A stretch of 64,000 nt of DNA, from the NCBI GenBank assembly GCA_025093985.1, contig JACAAK010000024.1, positions 62,001-126,000 of the forward strand, given 5' to 3'. The notes beneath the pieces are model-generated. The model ran no database searches, was not told where the DNA came from, and worked only from the letters and a program-made list of their open reading frames with translations. Below, in pieces: positions 11,471 through 22,868 of this stretch (within the stretch, counting starts at the first letter, position 1; each line of letters starts with the position of its first letter). The stretch comes from Calvatia gigantea. Lineage: Eukaryota; Basidiomycota; Agaricomycetes; Agaricales; Lycoperdaceae. Position numbers and translations under genes: made by a program.

Positions 11471-13060
11471 CAGTAGCCATTCAGTGAAATCATGTCTCTG
11501 TCAACAGATCAATAGAGTACAATATTAATTTGACTGAGAACATCAGGGCACTCAGATCAATCCTCTTCCAATTCAAATGGCTCCTTTCCTTACTCCAACC
11601 TGAGATCCCCAGTAACAGCATGATACAGGCTGGCTTCAGCATCTTTCTTGAGCCAATGGAAGAAAATCCATTCCAAAATTCTTGATAGCCAGACAACATA
11701 TGGAACCCATTTGTTGTCCCAAGGCTTTTCCATATAAATTCTGACTACAAGTAATGTTGCCAATAGATTCACTACAATCAACAAAAAAACCCTTGGATCT
11801 GGTCTGGTTCATGAGGTAGTTGCTAAAAGAAGCATAGAAAAATGATACCCCAGATCTATATGCAAGTTCTAAGCCTGGATATTGAGTATAGAGTAAGGTT
11901 TGTGGAGAGAGCTGTACACAATGTACTGTTTAATGTTGAGGATGATAGATGCCACCATGAGGTTGTGAGAGTTAAGACAGTAATAAAGCCCACCAGGAAC
12001 ATAACTATTGTGAGGCTGCAAACAGATAGAAAATCTAAGAATTCATTTTGTAGTGGGCCATATTGCTGATGGAACAGATATAAGGATTTGGTAATACAAT
12101 GCATCCAGGAGTGTGAAAGGGCATTTGTCATCCACTGCAACATCCAAATAATCAATGACAGATAAAAGCAAGTTTAACTGTGAAATTGGATCAGTGTAAT
12201 TGGGGTCTTCCATGAAGCAAACTGTAGCCTTCATGAATACAAAAAGGCCCAGTGCCCTGTTGGTAAGCCTAAGGAACTGCATTTCACTTGGCCAGTTTGA
12301 AGGGACATGTGAAAATTGGTCCTGTATGATCTTGAAACTAGTGTACAGGTAATGCTCAACATCCTTGCAGCTTTTGGTGGTGTTGATTGGCATGTACTCT
12401 GACCAATGGCTAGGAACTACCTTCTCACTGGCAAAGGTGGTCACTATATGTAGTCTAGTCAACTGGTGGTGACCTATAAAAGGAGTGCATGGGGAAAGTT
12501 GAGAACAAGCTTACCAACAAGTTGCATAATGGCATATTGTTGATCAACTCCCTTACATTTGTTCAGCCTATCTAGTAACATGCCCCAAGGAGTTGAATTT
12601 GTGTACCAGAGTGGTATGTAGGTGGAGAATCACATGCATAAGCAAAAGAGTCATATTCTGCACCACCAATGGCACACTTGGAAAGTGCTTTCATGACTGT
12701 AGGAATCAGGCCATCAGATGACAAAAACAATAGTGCCTGTGTAGGATATCTCCTAAGGTTTCCTGAGTGGGACCTCCCTGGACATTATATAATGTGGGAT
12801 TGTTTATTACAAAGTCATGCACATCAGTTACTGAACCAAGACAAACCCTAATAAACAGAAATAGTACAGAGAAAAGCAATAAGCCACCCACTATCTGAGC
12901 AAAATATCAATGAAAACCAAGTTTTCAAACTTGCTCTTTCTGAACAACATGTTGATCCTTGCATGCTTTTGCAGTAATGGTATGGTAGGTGAGAAGGGGA
13001 TGAGAAAAGGAAGATATGGTTGCAAGTACTGCCCCCATGCTTCCTTTGTCAGAAAGTGAT

Positions 13061-14049
13061 ATCACAACATACCATGGCAACAATCAAGTTTTTGTACTTT
13101 GGGTATAGGTTTCAAATGACCAGAAATATGTGTGGGAATGATCAGCTCATGCTCAGCAGCAGAATGTGCATGCAATATCATAAGTCATGACTGGAGAAAT
13201 GCCATATTTGGCAATCAATGTGAATTTCTCTATATTGCTTGTCCTTTCCATTGCTCACCCATGTACCTAGCATTCCTTGAACTATGGTGAGCATATTATT
13301 CCACAAAATTGTGGGCCAGAGATAAGTTGTTGCAGGCAGGGAAAGCACAGTACCTGGAAAGAGTGGGATTGCAAGGGAATATATTGGGGAATGGGGTTGG
13401 TAAGGAATATTTGAACACTAAGGCTGTTCAGCCGGTGCTGTCAATTGTTGATGTGGATGAATAAATGATTAATATTTTAATGATCATCTGCCTTCCCAGA
13501 CCTCCACCACCCATCCTCACTCAGAGTATCAGTGTAACAAGCTCTCTGTGTAATGCTATATCTGCCTGTGTAATTCTGTTATATCTCTGTTACTGGGCTC
13601 GCCTAGGGGTGGGAATGTTCATGACCATTCACCAACTTTCATCTGGAGGACTGCAGTCTATGACTGGACCAGGTGTGGCCCTGAATCATAACTGACATTT
13701 GGTGGAAGTACAGTTGTAGACAGGCAAAATTGACCAACTTTTTCCAAAGTCATGGCTTTTTGTAAATAACCCCAGAAACATTTCTTCTTATCAAGAGCTA
13801 TCAGAAGAGCCTTAAATCAGAATTTTCTATCAAGCCATTCCTTCCCAAAATGCCAAATAAGGAAATGAGACCCAAAAAATTGGCAAAGAGTCAAAATCTC
13901 TATGGAAAATTATGAAAATATGCACAATCAACTCCTTTTGCTCAAGTGTGAATGATCCTGGGTTTTCAAACAATTCTAACAAGCCAATATCATATTATTA
14001 ATTAATCAAGATAATCACTATCAAGTCTTTTTTAATCATCATTGACACT
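13061..14049. other. no gene seen
   Basis: The stretch between NACHT copy 1 and the DDE transposase shows only short unrelated open stretches. It probably holds the 5' flank of the transposase gene, but I see no terminal inverted repeat. Confidence 0.45.
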
Positions 14050-16760
14050 ATGCCACCAAAGAAGAAGGCAAGGCACAATATTATGGGACTTCATAACCAG
14101 TCACAGACAACTCTAGACTTGTCCAAGCAAGTAGTCAGCAATATTCCAACTCCAATTTTAGCTGCAGAAAGCAATCCACAGCCCAGACTGAAGTTCTTGC
14201 CTGAAAAATCAGCCCTCCTGAACCACCAAAGGACCCAGATATAATCAAACCACATTGGGCAGAGGAAGAAGATGAGAATGAGCTTGTAGATGGTGAGGAT
14301 ACCACTGGAATGGCAGGAAAGATGTAGATGAATCAAGAGGGCATGTAAGTTGTCATGATGATAATGGCTGCAAACTGTGATGATGATCCACACAACGAGG
14401 ACTGGGTGCCTCCAAAGTTATGGTGGAGTAGTTCTCAGTCCCATAAAGGTCTCAAATATGGCCAATTACATATTGTGCTCTGAAATAACTCATAAAGACT
14501 TCCAGAATATCCACAAACTTATATTAAGGGGCCAGACATGGGAAGCAAGTCCAAGTATACATTGTATTATTATTGAGACCTTTTGTCTGATCAGCTCAAA
14601 CTTGAAGACTGTGGTTTTGAACCAATGGAGCCATGGTGGAGAGCACAATGTGAGCATTTGCCAAGTACACAATCCAATGCTTCATCCGAAGAAATACAGA
14701 ATGATGATATTTAAGATAATTATGTTGCTTCCAAAGCTTGGGCCATCCAACTGATCCATGTCATCACTGATGAAACATCAAATTCTACACTTCCCTGTAA
14801 TGAGACCACTGCCAGCCCTATTTCCAAGTTGACAATTGAACCTCTCATTGACATCAATGAAATTTTGGATGGTGGAAGTGTGAGTAATGTAGAATCAGAT
14901 GTTCAGGAGGAGGACTGAGAAGAGAAGATCCATGATTTTCTGACACCAGAGGCCTTAGGGGACTGGCTGAACTACCACGTTTGCAGCTGGAATGATTTGT
15001 GAGAGCAAATTAAGGCTGATCTCAAGGCTAATTACAAGACACTCCCATTAACACAAATAAACCAGCTCATGATCCTATGAAATTTTGCCACCTTACACAT
15101 CAAAGGGTTTTCTCAAATTGTGGCAAGCATGGAAATTGCATTGCAGTGGCATGAACAAGGGGATACAAGTATATATTTTGCACATTGAATCTGTACATTA
15201 GCATGCCATTACCAAATTTTCAAGCAGCTTCTCCTAGAACACAGAGGTGGTGCTCGTTACTCCCACTCTTTGCTGAACGACAAAATAGTTCAATCTACAG
15301 TGTGATCATAGCTTACTACATAGCCAGTCAGATCAGTTACACCACAACACTTCAGGTAAGCACTCAAGGATGAAATCTTGCCTGCCCTTGGTGTTTCTCT
15401 CACCAGACCTTCTTGTGAACAGACTGCTTGGAGGTGGTTGGTGAACCTGGGTTGGGTCTGGACATAGGTTCAGAAAGGTGTTTATATAGACAGTCATGAA
15501 TGAGAAGATGTAGTTAATTATCAGATAAATGATTTTCTTCCAAAAATGGAAGAATTTGAATGCAGGATGGCTCATTATGTGCCTGATGGCAATGGTGTAT
15601 TGCAATAGGTTGAGCTTGAGCTTAGGCCAGGAGAACATCAGCTTATTGCTGAATTTCAGGATGAGACATGCTGCCAGGCCAATAAATATCTTTCTTCAAT
15701 CTGGTGGGCACACCACACATCTCAAATCAACTGATAATCAATTGACTAATTATTGTTGTTTTTTTACAAATAGGACGCATGATAATCAACAGCCCCTACA
15801 AAAGAAAGGCTGTGGACATCTAATCCACATCTCAGATTTCATTGAAGAGGTCAATGGTTAGCTTGTCATTCTCAATGATGATGGGTCTATTCAGAAGTCA
15901 GCCTGAAAAATCATTTTTCCTGGGTCAAATGGAGACCCATACTGGGACTGCAACCAGCTGATCAAATAAGTGAAGAATGTTGCAATTTCTGTCTTCGAGG
16001 AAGCCCATCCTGGCTGTTAAGCCTTGTTTGTCTTTGATCAATCATCAGCACATGCAGCACTTCCCCCTGACACTCTACAAGCCTTTGACATGAATAAATC
16101 AAATGGTAGAAAGCAATGACATCAAAAAGACACCATTATTCCCATCACAAATCCCCACCCTGACTTCCATGGAAAGCCACAGAAGATGGTGACTGATAGA
16201 GGATTAGCAAAAGGACTCCAACAGATGCTCGAAGAGTGGGGATTCTCTGTAGCTGGCATAAGAGCAAAATGTGCTCCTGTGTGCCCATGGGAAAACAATG
16301 CTTGTTGCATGGCTTGTTTATTGAACAAGGAGGATGACTTTGCTAATCAGGTGTCTATGCTTGAGACAGTCATCCACAATGCAGGCCATGAGTGCATATT
16401 TTTACCAAAGTTTCATTGTGAATTGAATCCAATTGAGATGGTATGTCATTCTCAGTATTGGTCCTCAACTTCACCATATTCAATTGTGCTAATCATAAGT
16501 CTACTCTAGTACTGGGGGTGGGCCAAGTATTGCTACTAGCAGGTCCCCAAGAAATCATTTGGGGATGCCAAGAAAGCAGTTATTGAAGCACTTGATGCAT
16601 GCCCCACTGATGTCATCAGGCAATTCATCAACTGCTCATGGCAATTTATAAGTGCTTATCACATTGGACTCACTGGAAAGGCTACAGCATGGGCTATTCA
16701 GAAGCAAAAGAGTCACTGGAGCATGTCCTGACAGGCAATGATACACATCGAGGTGGTGTT
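14050..16760 (+). pseudogene. DDE-superfamily (Tc1-like) transposase pseudogene
   Basis: It begins MPPKKKARH at 14050. From about 14930 to 16760 a transposase can be followed through many stops. A DNA-binding half includes INQLMIL and ASMEIALQWHE (15050-15160). The catalytic core follows: first Asp in FQDETC (15660-15662), second Asp in FDQSSAHAAL (16035-16037), and Glu in CELNPIEM (16435-16437). After a probable intron (16441 to about 16509) comes the tail with KKSFGDAKKAVIEALDACP (about 16550-16610). Many interruptions are TGA where arginine is expected. This type of single-protein DDE endonuclease is widely repeated in agaricomycete genomes. I see no clear terminal inverted repeats. Confidence 0.85.
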
Positions 16761-16994
16761 ATTGTAGTACCTATTCCAGAAATCTTGCCAAAAAATTTGG
16801 CAGTGACCGAAAAATTGTGGGAAAAATCTGAAATTTGTGTATTTCGATGTATTTCACCAATCTGAACCTATAGCTAGCATTTCGTGCAGTTTTATCAAGC
16901 CAATCACAAGAAATTAAATTTGTTAATTTTGCCTGTCCACAACTGTATTCCCCTATCATAATCAAGATCAATGCATTTATAGTTTAGGGGTAAC

Positions 16995-18320
16995 TGCAGA
17001 CCTCTTGTCAGTCTCAAGATGTCAGTCAGCAATCCCTCTGTCAAAACTCTGCCATGCCTTTGTGTGTGTCTCAAACCCTGGAAGGTCAGCCATGGCCTGC
17101 ACTGCCTGTTTAATTTCACTGTCAGAATATAAACTCCTCCCTTCCTTGGAATTTCTTTGCCTTCTCTCACAGGCATACAAATTGTGTGTTTCCCCCTCAT
17201 CAATTCCACAATATTGGTGAAGAAGAATGTAGTCAAGAACATCCTATTCCATGCATCTGCCATCTTTCTCCAATATGCAAATTTCAACTTCTGTGCATAT
17301 GCTGCATACCTCACAATGGAATACACTTTCCTCATGTTTGCTGAAGACTACATTCAACAAGCCCTGTTTATCACATCACAGGGAATCAACTAAAGAGCCA
17401 TGATCATCCTTGCGTTCACAATTTCATATACCCTTGTGAGCATGTATAATACCTCGTTATGGGCACTCAATGCACCAGGATATGTCACCCAATTGAAACT
17501 GGTCAATGGAACCACAATTGCCCCCTTCCTCCTCCTGAATCCATCCTATGTCTCAATCATTAATGATCCAAATCACAACATTGACCATATCGATGTAAAT
17601 GAAACACTCACCACTAACCTCTTTAAACCCGGCTTCAATTTTTCCTTTCCCCATCTTCATATATCCAGACACCTAAAGTAATTTTGCCATTGGAACAGAT
17701 GAGCCCTTTGAGTGGCATCAGACCTCGGATCTATCTTAATGAGGAAGGAATTGGTGCCAGTTTTGGACAGCAGTTGTTGAGTTGGGCAATAGATGGCTGA
17801 GTGTGTCCAACAGCAGAAGGTAGTGTAGATGGTACCCTCCTCCTTTGGTATTGCAATGTACCAAACAATGAGAGGACCCATGTGTTACAACACCCTGCTG
17901 GGCAACCATTAGTTTGGTGGGACGACAGTTATGCCAAGGCAACATATGTTGCACCTGTGTGATTAGACATTCCTTGGGTGTCATATAATAGGGCTGTGGG
18001 GCTGCAATGAAGCAAGTATTCACAGTGACAAAGGGGAATAGGAGGGACACAAATTTGCAGACAATGATGAAGGTATTGATGGTTATGGAAGGAACTTTCC
18101 TAGACAGTGAAATTCAAACTATGATATGGAGGGTATATGCACCAGGGGAAATGCCAATCCAACAGTAGTGGCAGACATATTTGTTCAATGATGCCTGGAG
18201 GCACAGCAGAATGAGCTGAATGGCAGCATGATGGGATTTATGAGCCAGAATAATGGGAGTGCATACATTGGATGGAGCAGTGTTGAGTTCTTCCAATGTC
18301 TCCCATGACTGTGTAAGTCT
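16995..18320 (+). pseudogene. multi-pass membrane protein pseudogene, copy A
   Basis: A paralogue of 19150-21318. It shows the shared core VVKNILFHAS (about 17230), a hydrophobic stretch with MFAEDYIQQALF (17335-17370), AFTISYTLVSMYNT (17410-17450), and the soluble segment with NLFKPGFNFSFP (about 17618-17650). It carries TAA at 17391-17393, where copy B has glutamine, and a frameshift at about 17660-17680, after which homology continues in another frame (PRIYLNEEGIG). Homology fades at about 18320, so it lacks the C-terminal third. The N-terminal edge is uncertain. The function of the family is unknown. Confidence 0.7.
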
Positions 18321-19149
18321 TCAGTTGCTCTTGCTTATGAACCGTTCTAATGTTTCATCAAGAACAAGTCTATCCTTGTTGCTCCCCACAAGGCAGGGCT
18401 GAGTAATGCTTGAACATGTTATTTCACACCACTGGCATAGTGGGTTCCATCTGTCTTGTATTCTCATCTCTATATTGTTCACCTTCGAAGAATATAGTTT
18501 TCAGTTTCCTTAATAACAGATTGTCTACTGCAATCAAAGCTATATCTTGTCATCATATTTACCACATAGCCCAGTCCCAACTAAAGGCCAGGGTCAAGCA
18601 AAGAGAATGTGGCTAATATGGCAAGGTGTGAGTCAGATGCAGGTGAGTACTTTGGCTACCGCCATCGGTGGTTCCAGGTGCAGGTGTCCCATTTAGGGGG
18701 TGAAAATAATTTGGGTTAACACCCACCCCCAGTGAGCAAGAGAGAACATCAGGATAGTGCACTGCAATGATCACAGCATAGAAAGGTGAAGACAATGTGC
18801 AGGCCCCCATGGAGCCAAGGGCAGAGCAATCACCTACAATTAAACACAAGAATGGCTGGCCTCAGAGTCAAACATGGGTCTATGCAGTGTCAAGATATGG
18901 GTCACTGTCTGAGTATTCAATCAACCTTTCAAGTATCAAACATTACTAACAGTGTCAGATAAAGTGCTAAACATCAGGGTTCCCTTGCTGCATTCATGAG
19001 GAAATAATCAAACTTTGAAATAGTGTCTGGGACAGTGGGACTCTCCCAGCGAGTGGATAGTGAATTCTCAGACTAGTGCCCATCAGGTTAAACAAACTGG
19101 CCTTTCCATTACTATGAGGTGAAACAGTTATGAGCCCTGCAGCCAGGAT
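18321..19149. other. no gene seen
   Basis: Spacer between the two membrane-protein pseudogenes. It may hold decayed first exons of copy B, but I cannot support any from the sequence. Confidence 0.4.
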
Positions 19150-21318
19150 TATGTTTATATGAGGCATGTATTTGGGAAGGGTTAGATGTCTTTCTTGACA
19201 CTGGGTATAGTCACACTTAGCTGTGCCAATGTTTCAGACTACTGCCTAGCTGGGCCACCCAGTATGGTAACACACCCCCTCAGCATGTATTATGTTTCCC
19301 AAATTGCATCCATCTTGGTGCTATTACCTTTCTTATTGGTGTTCCCTAACATTCGAGCTGAATACCTTGGGCATTCATGAACAGACGTAAACTCATGGAA
19401 CCACCAACCAACCTCACCATACTTATAATCTCCCATAGGTACTTCCCTCAAGTCCTTGTGGCTCCCCTCCATCACTATGCACCTCATAGACAATCCCTTC
19501 ATCACTTCCAGCATATTTTTGAAAGTGAATGCAGTCAAGAATATTCTCTTCCATATATCTGCTTTTGCTATCCAATTTGCCATCCTTAAATTCTCTGCAT
19601 ACTGGGTGTATCGGGAGTCAGATTACACCTCTTTCCTTATGTTTGCCAAGGGGTACATCCAGCAGGCACTTTTTGTCAAATCATGGGGGGTAAAACAGGG
19701 TGCAATCATTTTGGTGTTTGTTCTATCCTACTCCCTTGGGAAGATGTATGATACCCTTCTTTGGGCACTTGACTCACCAGGATACGTCAAGCACTTGAGG
19801 CTCCATAATGGGAACGTTGTCATCTCTGACCTACTCCAAAATCCTTCCTACATTACTATCATCAGCAACCCAAATGGCAATGCTGATCGCATAGACATGA
19901 ATGAACCCCTCACATCCAACCTTTTCAAGCCTGGATTCAACTTTTCCTTTCCTCCTGGCACATACTCACATTCTCCTCAAGCTATCCTATTACTGAAGCC
20001 AATGGACCTGTTGCCGTGTGGTGCTGGTCCTCGCATTTATCTCGATGGAGAGGGTTTTGGTATTAGTTTTGCCCCTGACTTATTGGATTTTTACATGGTC
20101 GATGGCAATCCGTGTTCAACAGTGGAGGCAAAGGACATGGCCTTTCTCCTTTGGAATTGTAGTGTTCCCCTCACTGGGAGCCTCTCCCTCTACCACAAGT
20201 CAATTGGGGCACCCCTGGTGTGGTGGAATGACAATCATAAATAGACTGTGTACCTACTACCTGGGTCGGATAATCCTTGGGCGAAGTTGGGTACTGAAGG
20301 TGAAACAGCATTGATGAAGCAGGTGTTCACAGTAACTAAAGGCAACAAGAGACACACATTATTGCAAACAACCTGGAAGACCTTTATGTTCATGAGGGGA
20401 ATGTTTTGCGATGACGAAGTCAGGACGATGCTGTGGAGGGTATATGTGCTGGAGGGCAATGCTGATGCCTTGGAGTTGGCAGAGGTATATGCTCAATGGT
20501 GCTTGGAGATGCAGTAAAATGGGCTGAATAGCACCACAATGGGGTCTGTATCTCAAGACATGGACAGGGCACATATTGGGTGGATTAGCACTGAGTTTTT
20601 CAACCTATCATTTGACGTCAATCTGACAACAAAGCAATCGAGTGTGTTGCACATACATAACACCACCATTGAGCTCATTCAATTAGAGATGATCCTTGAA
20701 CCTGTCCAATCCTTCTTTTCTTGTGACAAGGAGAATACTGACTATGCCAGGGGTAGGAAAGTCATATGGAATGACTGCTTGACATACATCACACCAAATC
20801 GCAACAGTGCTCACTTCCTCGGTTGAATCAATGTCTTCTCCATTGTGCTCATCACCAGTGCATTGGGAAATGCAAGCAATGATACCAATGCTGTCACTTT
20901 GAATGCTACTGGGATGGACTGGTATGCCTCAAATCAATCTAGGATCGATCAACTCCTTCTCTCACGAGCCTTCTTGCTTGGTGGTGACACAGGTACAGTC
21001 AATGTCCTCATCCACAATAATGAGCCAGCTGTATCCTATCTCCAAATCTTCCTTGTTGTGTTCCCTATCATCTTCACCCTCATAGCCTTCCTGTTGGTAC
21101 GAGTTAAGGACAAAGGTAGATACTACAGGAATTCGTTATTTGCATCTCTAATTACGACAACATATTTCAACGACTGGCTGAAGACCTGCAAGTCTGTCAA
21201 CAATATCAAAAATCTGCCCAACGTTGTTTTACAGCCATCAGAGAAACACATCCAGATAGGTATCAAGGATGGGACTTATATCCTGAGCAGTCGTGAACTA
21301 CCTAAAGGTGGTGACTGA
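19150..21318 (+). pseudogene. multi-pass membrane protein pseudogene, copy B
   Basis: A single reading frame of about 700 codons runs to TGA at 21318. It is broken by TGA 19378, TAA near 19432, TAG 20242, TAA 20515 and TGA 20824, all explainable as C-to-T or G-to-A changes. N-terminal hydrophobic segments (about 19186-19360 and 19540-19760) are followed by a long extracytoplasmic-looking part with several N-glycosylation sequons. A last membrane span lies at about 21045-21110 (FLVVFPIIFTLIAFLLV), then a short cytoplasmic tail. This layout is typical of a large agaricomycete family of unknown function. It is the better preserved of two tandem copies. Confidence 0.78.
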
Positions 21319-21546
21319 CACCACTGTTATGACTCTTGATATGTTTTCTGTATTTGTGTTACATTTTATCTGTAGATTGTTCTTATTGAAATGTACAGAT
21401 GGATACCATATATAGTGTTATGACTGCTCACCCAATGCTATTCCTTCAGGTGTAGTGTAATGCAAGTAAGTTCACTAGATGCAAGGGCCCAAGAGTCATC
21501 GACAAAGGGTTGAGACAGACTACATAATGGTAGAAAGCTAAAGAAT

Positions 21547-21854
21547 TGTCATGACCTTAGTCTGATAAGACCTCAGGTTGCAGCTTAGGCTAAGTCTTGA
21601 GGGCGAGTAAGGGGGAAAGAACTAGGTGGTTAAGCGTACCGAATACAGGAGTGTGTATGTATGCTTAAATACAGAAGAAACATCCAGTTGAATGGATGGA
21701 GATAACTACATGAAACATCTGATGACTATGGCATAGTAGTTACAAGTCAGAGCTCAGGGATCGCGCAGGCAAGAATAACTGAAACAGGTACATGGCTAGG
21801 AGGGAATGCAGACAAGTGTGGAGCTGATACAAGAATAGACTAGAGTTCACAACA
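21547..21854 (-). repeat. 3' LTR of gypsy G-c
   Basis: 308 bp, from TGTCATGACC to GTTCACAACA on the plus strand. It differs from its partner at 27585 at about 15 positions by my eye count, all transitions. It keeps the uncorrupted self-complement ACGCTTAACCA. Confidence 0.94.
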
Positions 21855-21872
21855 ATACCCCCCGATTAGGCT

Positions 21873-22862
21873 TCATGCCTCAGGAAGCTCATCAAAGTCT
21901 CCATTTACTACTGCGGCGGCGAGTGCCTTTTTAGTGGTGGCAATGAGGAACTTTCCTTTGTTGGAGTGTGCTAAGAAGATGGGTGAGTGGCTTCGTCCAT
22001 CTTGCCGGATAGGGACTGGGACACCATTGTATGGGAAGTCAGTGGTAGTGGAGCTGTCCCAATAGTTCTTGACTATTGAGTTCCAATAGTGTTGGTCCTT
22101 TTCTTGTCCTGGCAATACAGTGTGGAATCTTGCGGGTGGAAGAAAAACCGATATGAGCTGCAGTGGTGTGATGGTTTTTATGAAATGGCGGAGGGCATTG
22201 ACTTCTTCTTTCATTGAGACTGTGGCTTCCTCGTCTATGGGGGTATCAGCACGGGTTGGTGGCATGGGGTTGACGGTGTCATGTAGTTCGGAAAGGGTGA
22301 TGTGAATCCTGTCAACCAAGGTGTTGATGTCAGGGTCTTCATTTGACTTGTCTCTTCCAAGTAATTTCATGGCTATGTCAGCGAGTTCTAGGAATATGTT
22401 GGCGATGTCGAGGTGGTTAAAGACCTCAAGGCCCAAATCGATTCGGCTCTGGAGCCCTTGGACATGATCTTTTTCATTAGGAGTGAGGGTGGACTGGTCT
22501 AGTGCTCGGAAGATGGCAGGAATATGCTGGTTGGTGGAGGAGGAGGCATTGGTGAATCTGGCATACATGTCAGTGAAGGTAATGCAGGCAGTGGCAAGGG
22601 TAATGTGCCGGTTTACTACTAGTTATTTGTTCTGGGTGGTAATGTTTTCAATTTCACTGTTGGTTGCCTTGTTGACATCTTTGAGTAAGGCTTCAAGGAG
22701 GCCTTGTGCTGGGGATGGTGTTTTAGCGAGATTGAAGCAGGTTCCCTGGGGGACAGGTGCTTGGCTGTTGCCTGGTTCGGGGAATGGGAGGGAGGAGATT
22801 CTGGTGGGTGTGGGGTGAATGAGGGAGTCAATAGCAATACAGTTAGATTGGGAGGCAGGCAT
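21873..22862 (-). pseudogene. gypsy ORF3, unknown function (G-c)
   Basis: ATG at 22862 lies six bases after the pol stop (22869-22871) and in the same frame as the restored pol end. It encodes about 329 residues ending NGDFDELPEA, broken by one TAA at about 22623-22625. The N-terminal 80 residues are Pro/Ser-rich. The middle is mostly helical and acidic (LQSRIDLGLEVFNHLDIANI). The C-terminal 90 residues hold the best-conserved motifs: LPPARFHTVLPGQEKD, VKNYW and NGVPVP. I see no membrane span, zinc finger or known catalytic motif. Conserved in G-e and G-a. I do not recognise the family. Confidence 0.85.
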
Positions 22863-22868
22863 GTCTGT

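Larger units (their letters stand above)
10188..13060 (-). pseudogene. NACHT NTPase (NLR-like) pseudogene, copy 1
   Basis: This is a paralogue of the copy at 28930-31560, in the same order. From the 5' side it has an N-terminal stretch with HDFVINNPTLYNVQGG (about 12770-12840), a Walker-B-like LDRLNKCKG (about 12550-12590), post-NACHT helices (about 12160-12460), a middle region (11480-12155) and a C-terminal block (10188-10400). The P-loop segment is missing: about 358 bp have been lost relative to copy 2, at a 7-bp microhomology. A solo LTR (10613-11047) and a further 0.4-kb insert (11053-11470) interrupt the 3' half. Such genes in agaricomycetes are thought to act in self/non-self sensing. 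This copy cannot encode a working NTPase. Exon edges are not resolved. Confidence 0.75.

Noticed and set aside
16904..17335. 143-codon minus-strand open frame as a gene
   Set aside because: It lies antisense to membrane-protein copy A, whose homology to copy B is on the plus strand.
22619..22837. Open frame overlapping the start of ORF3 as an extended pol C-terminus
   Set aside because: It arises only in G-c from a 1-nt loss near 22903. In G-e pol stops just before ORF3.
21873..22862. ORF3 as a retroviral envelope gene
   Set aside because: No signal peptide, membrane span, cysteine pattern or glycosylation-rich region is visible.
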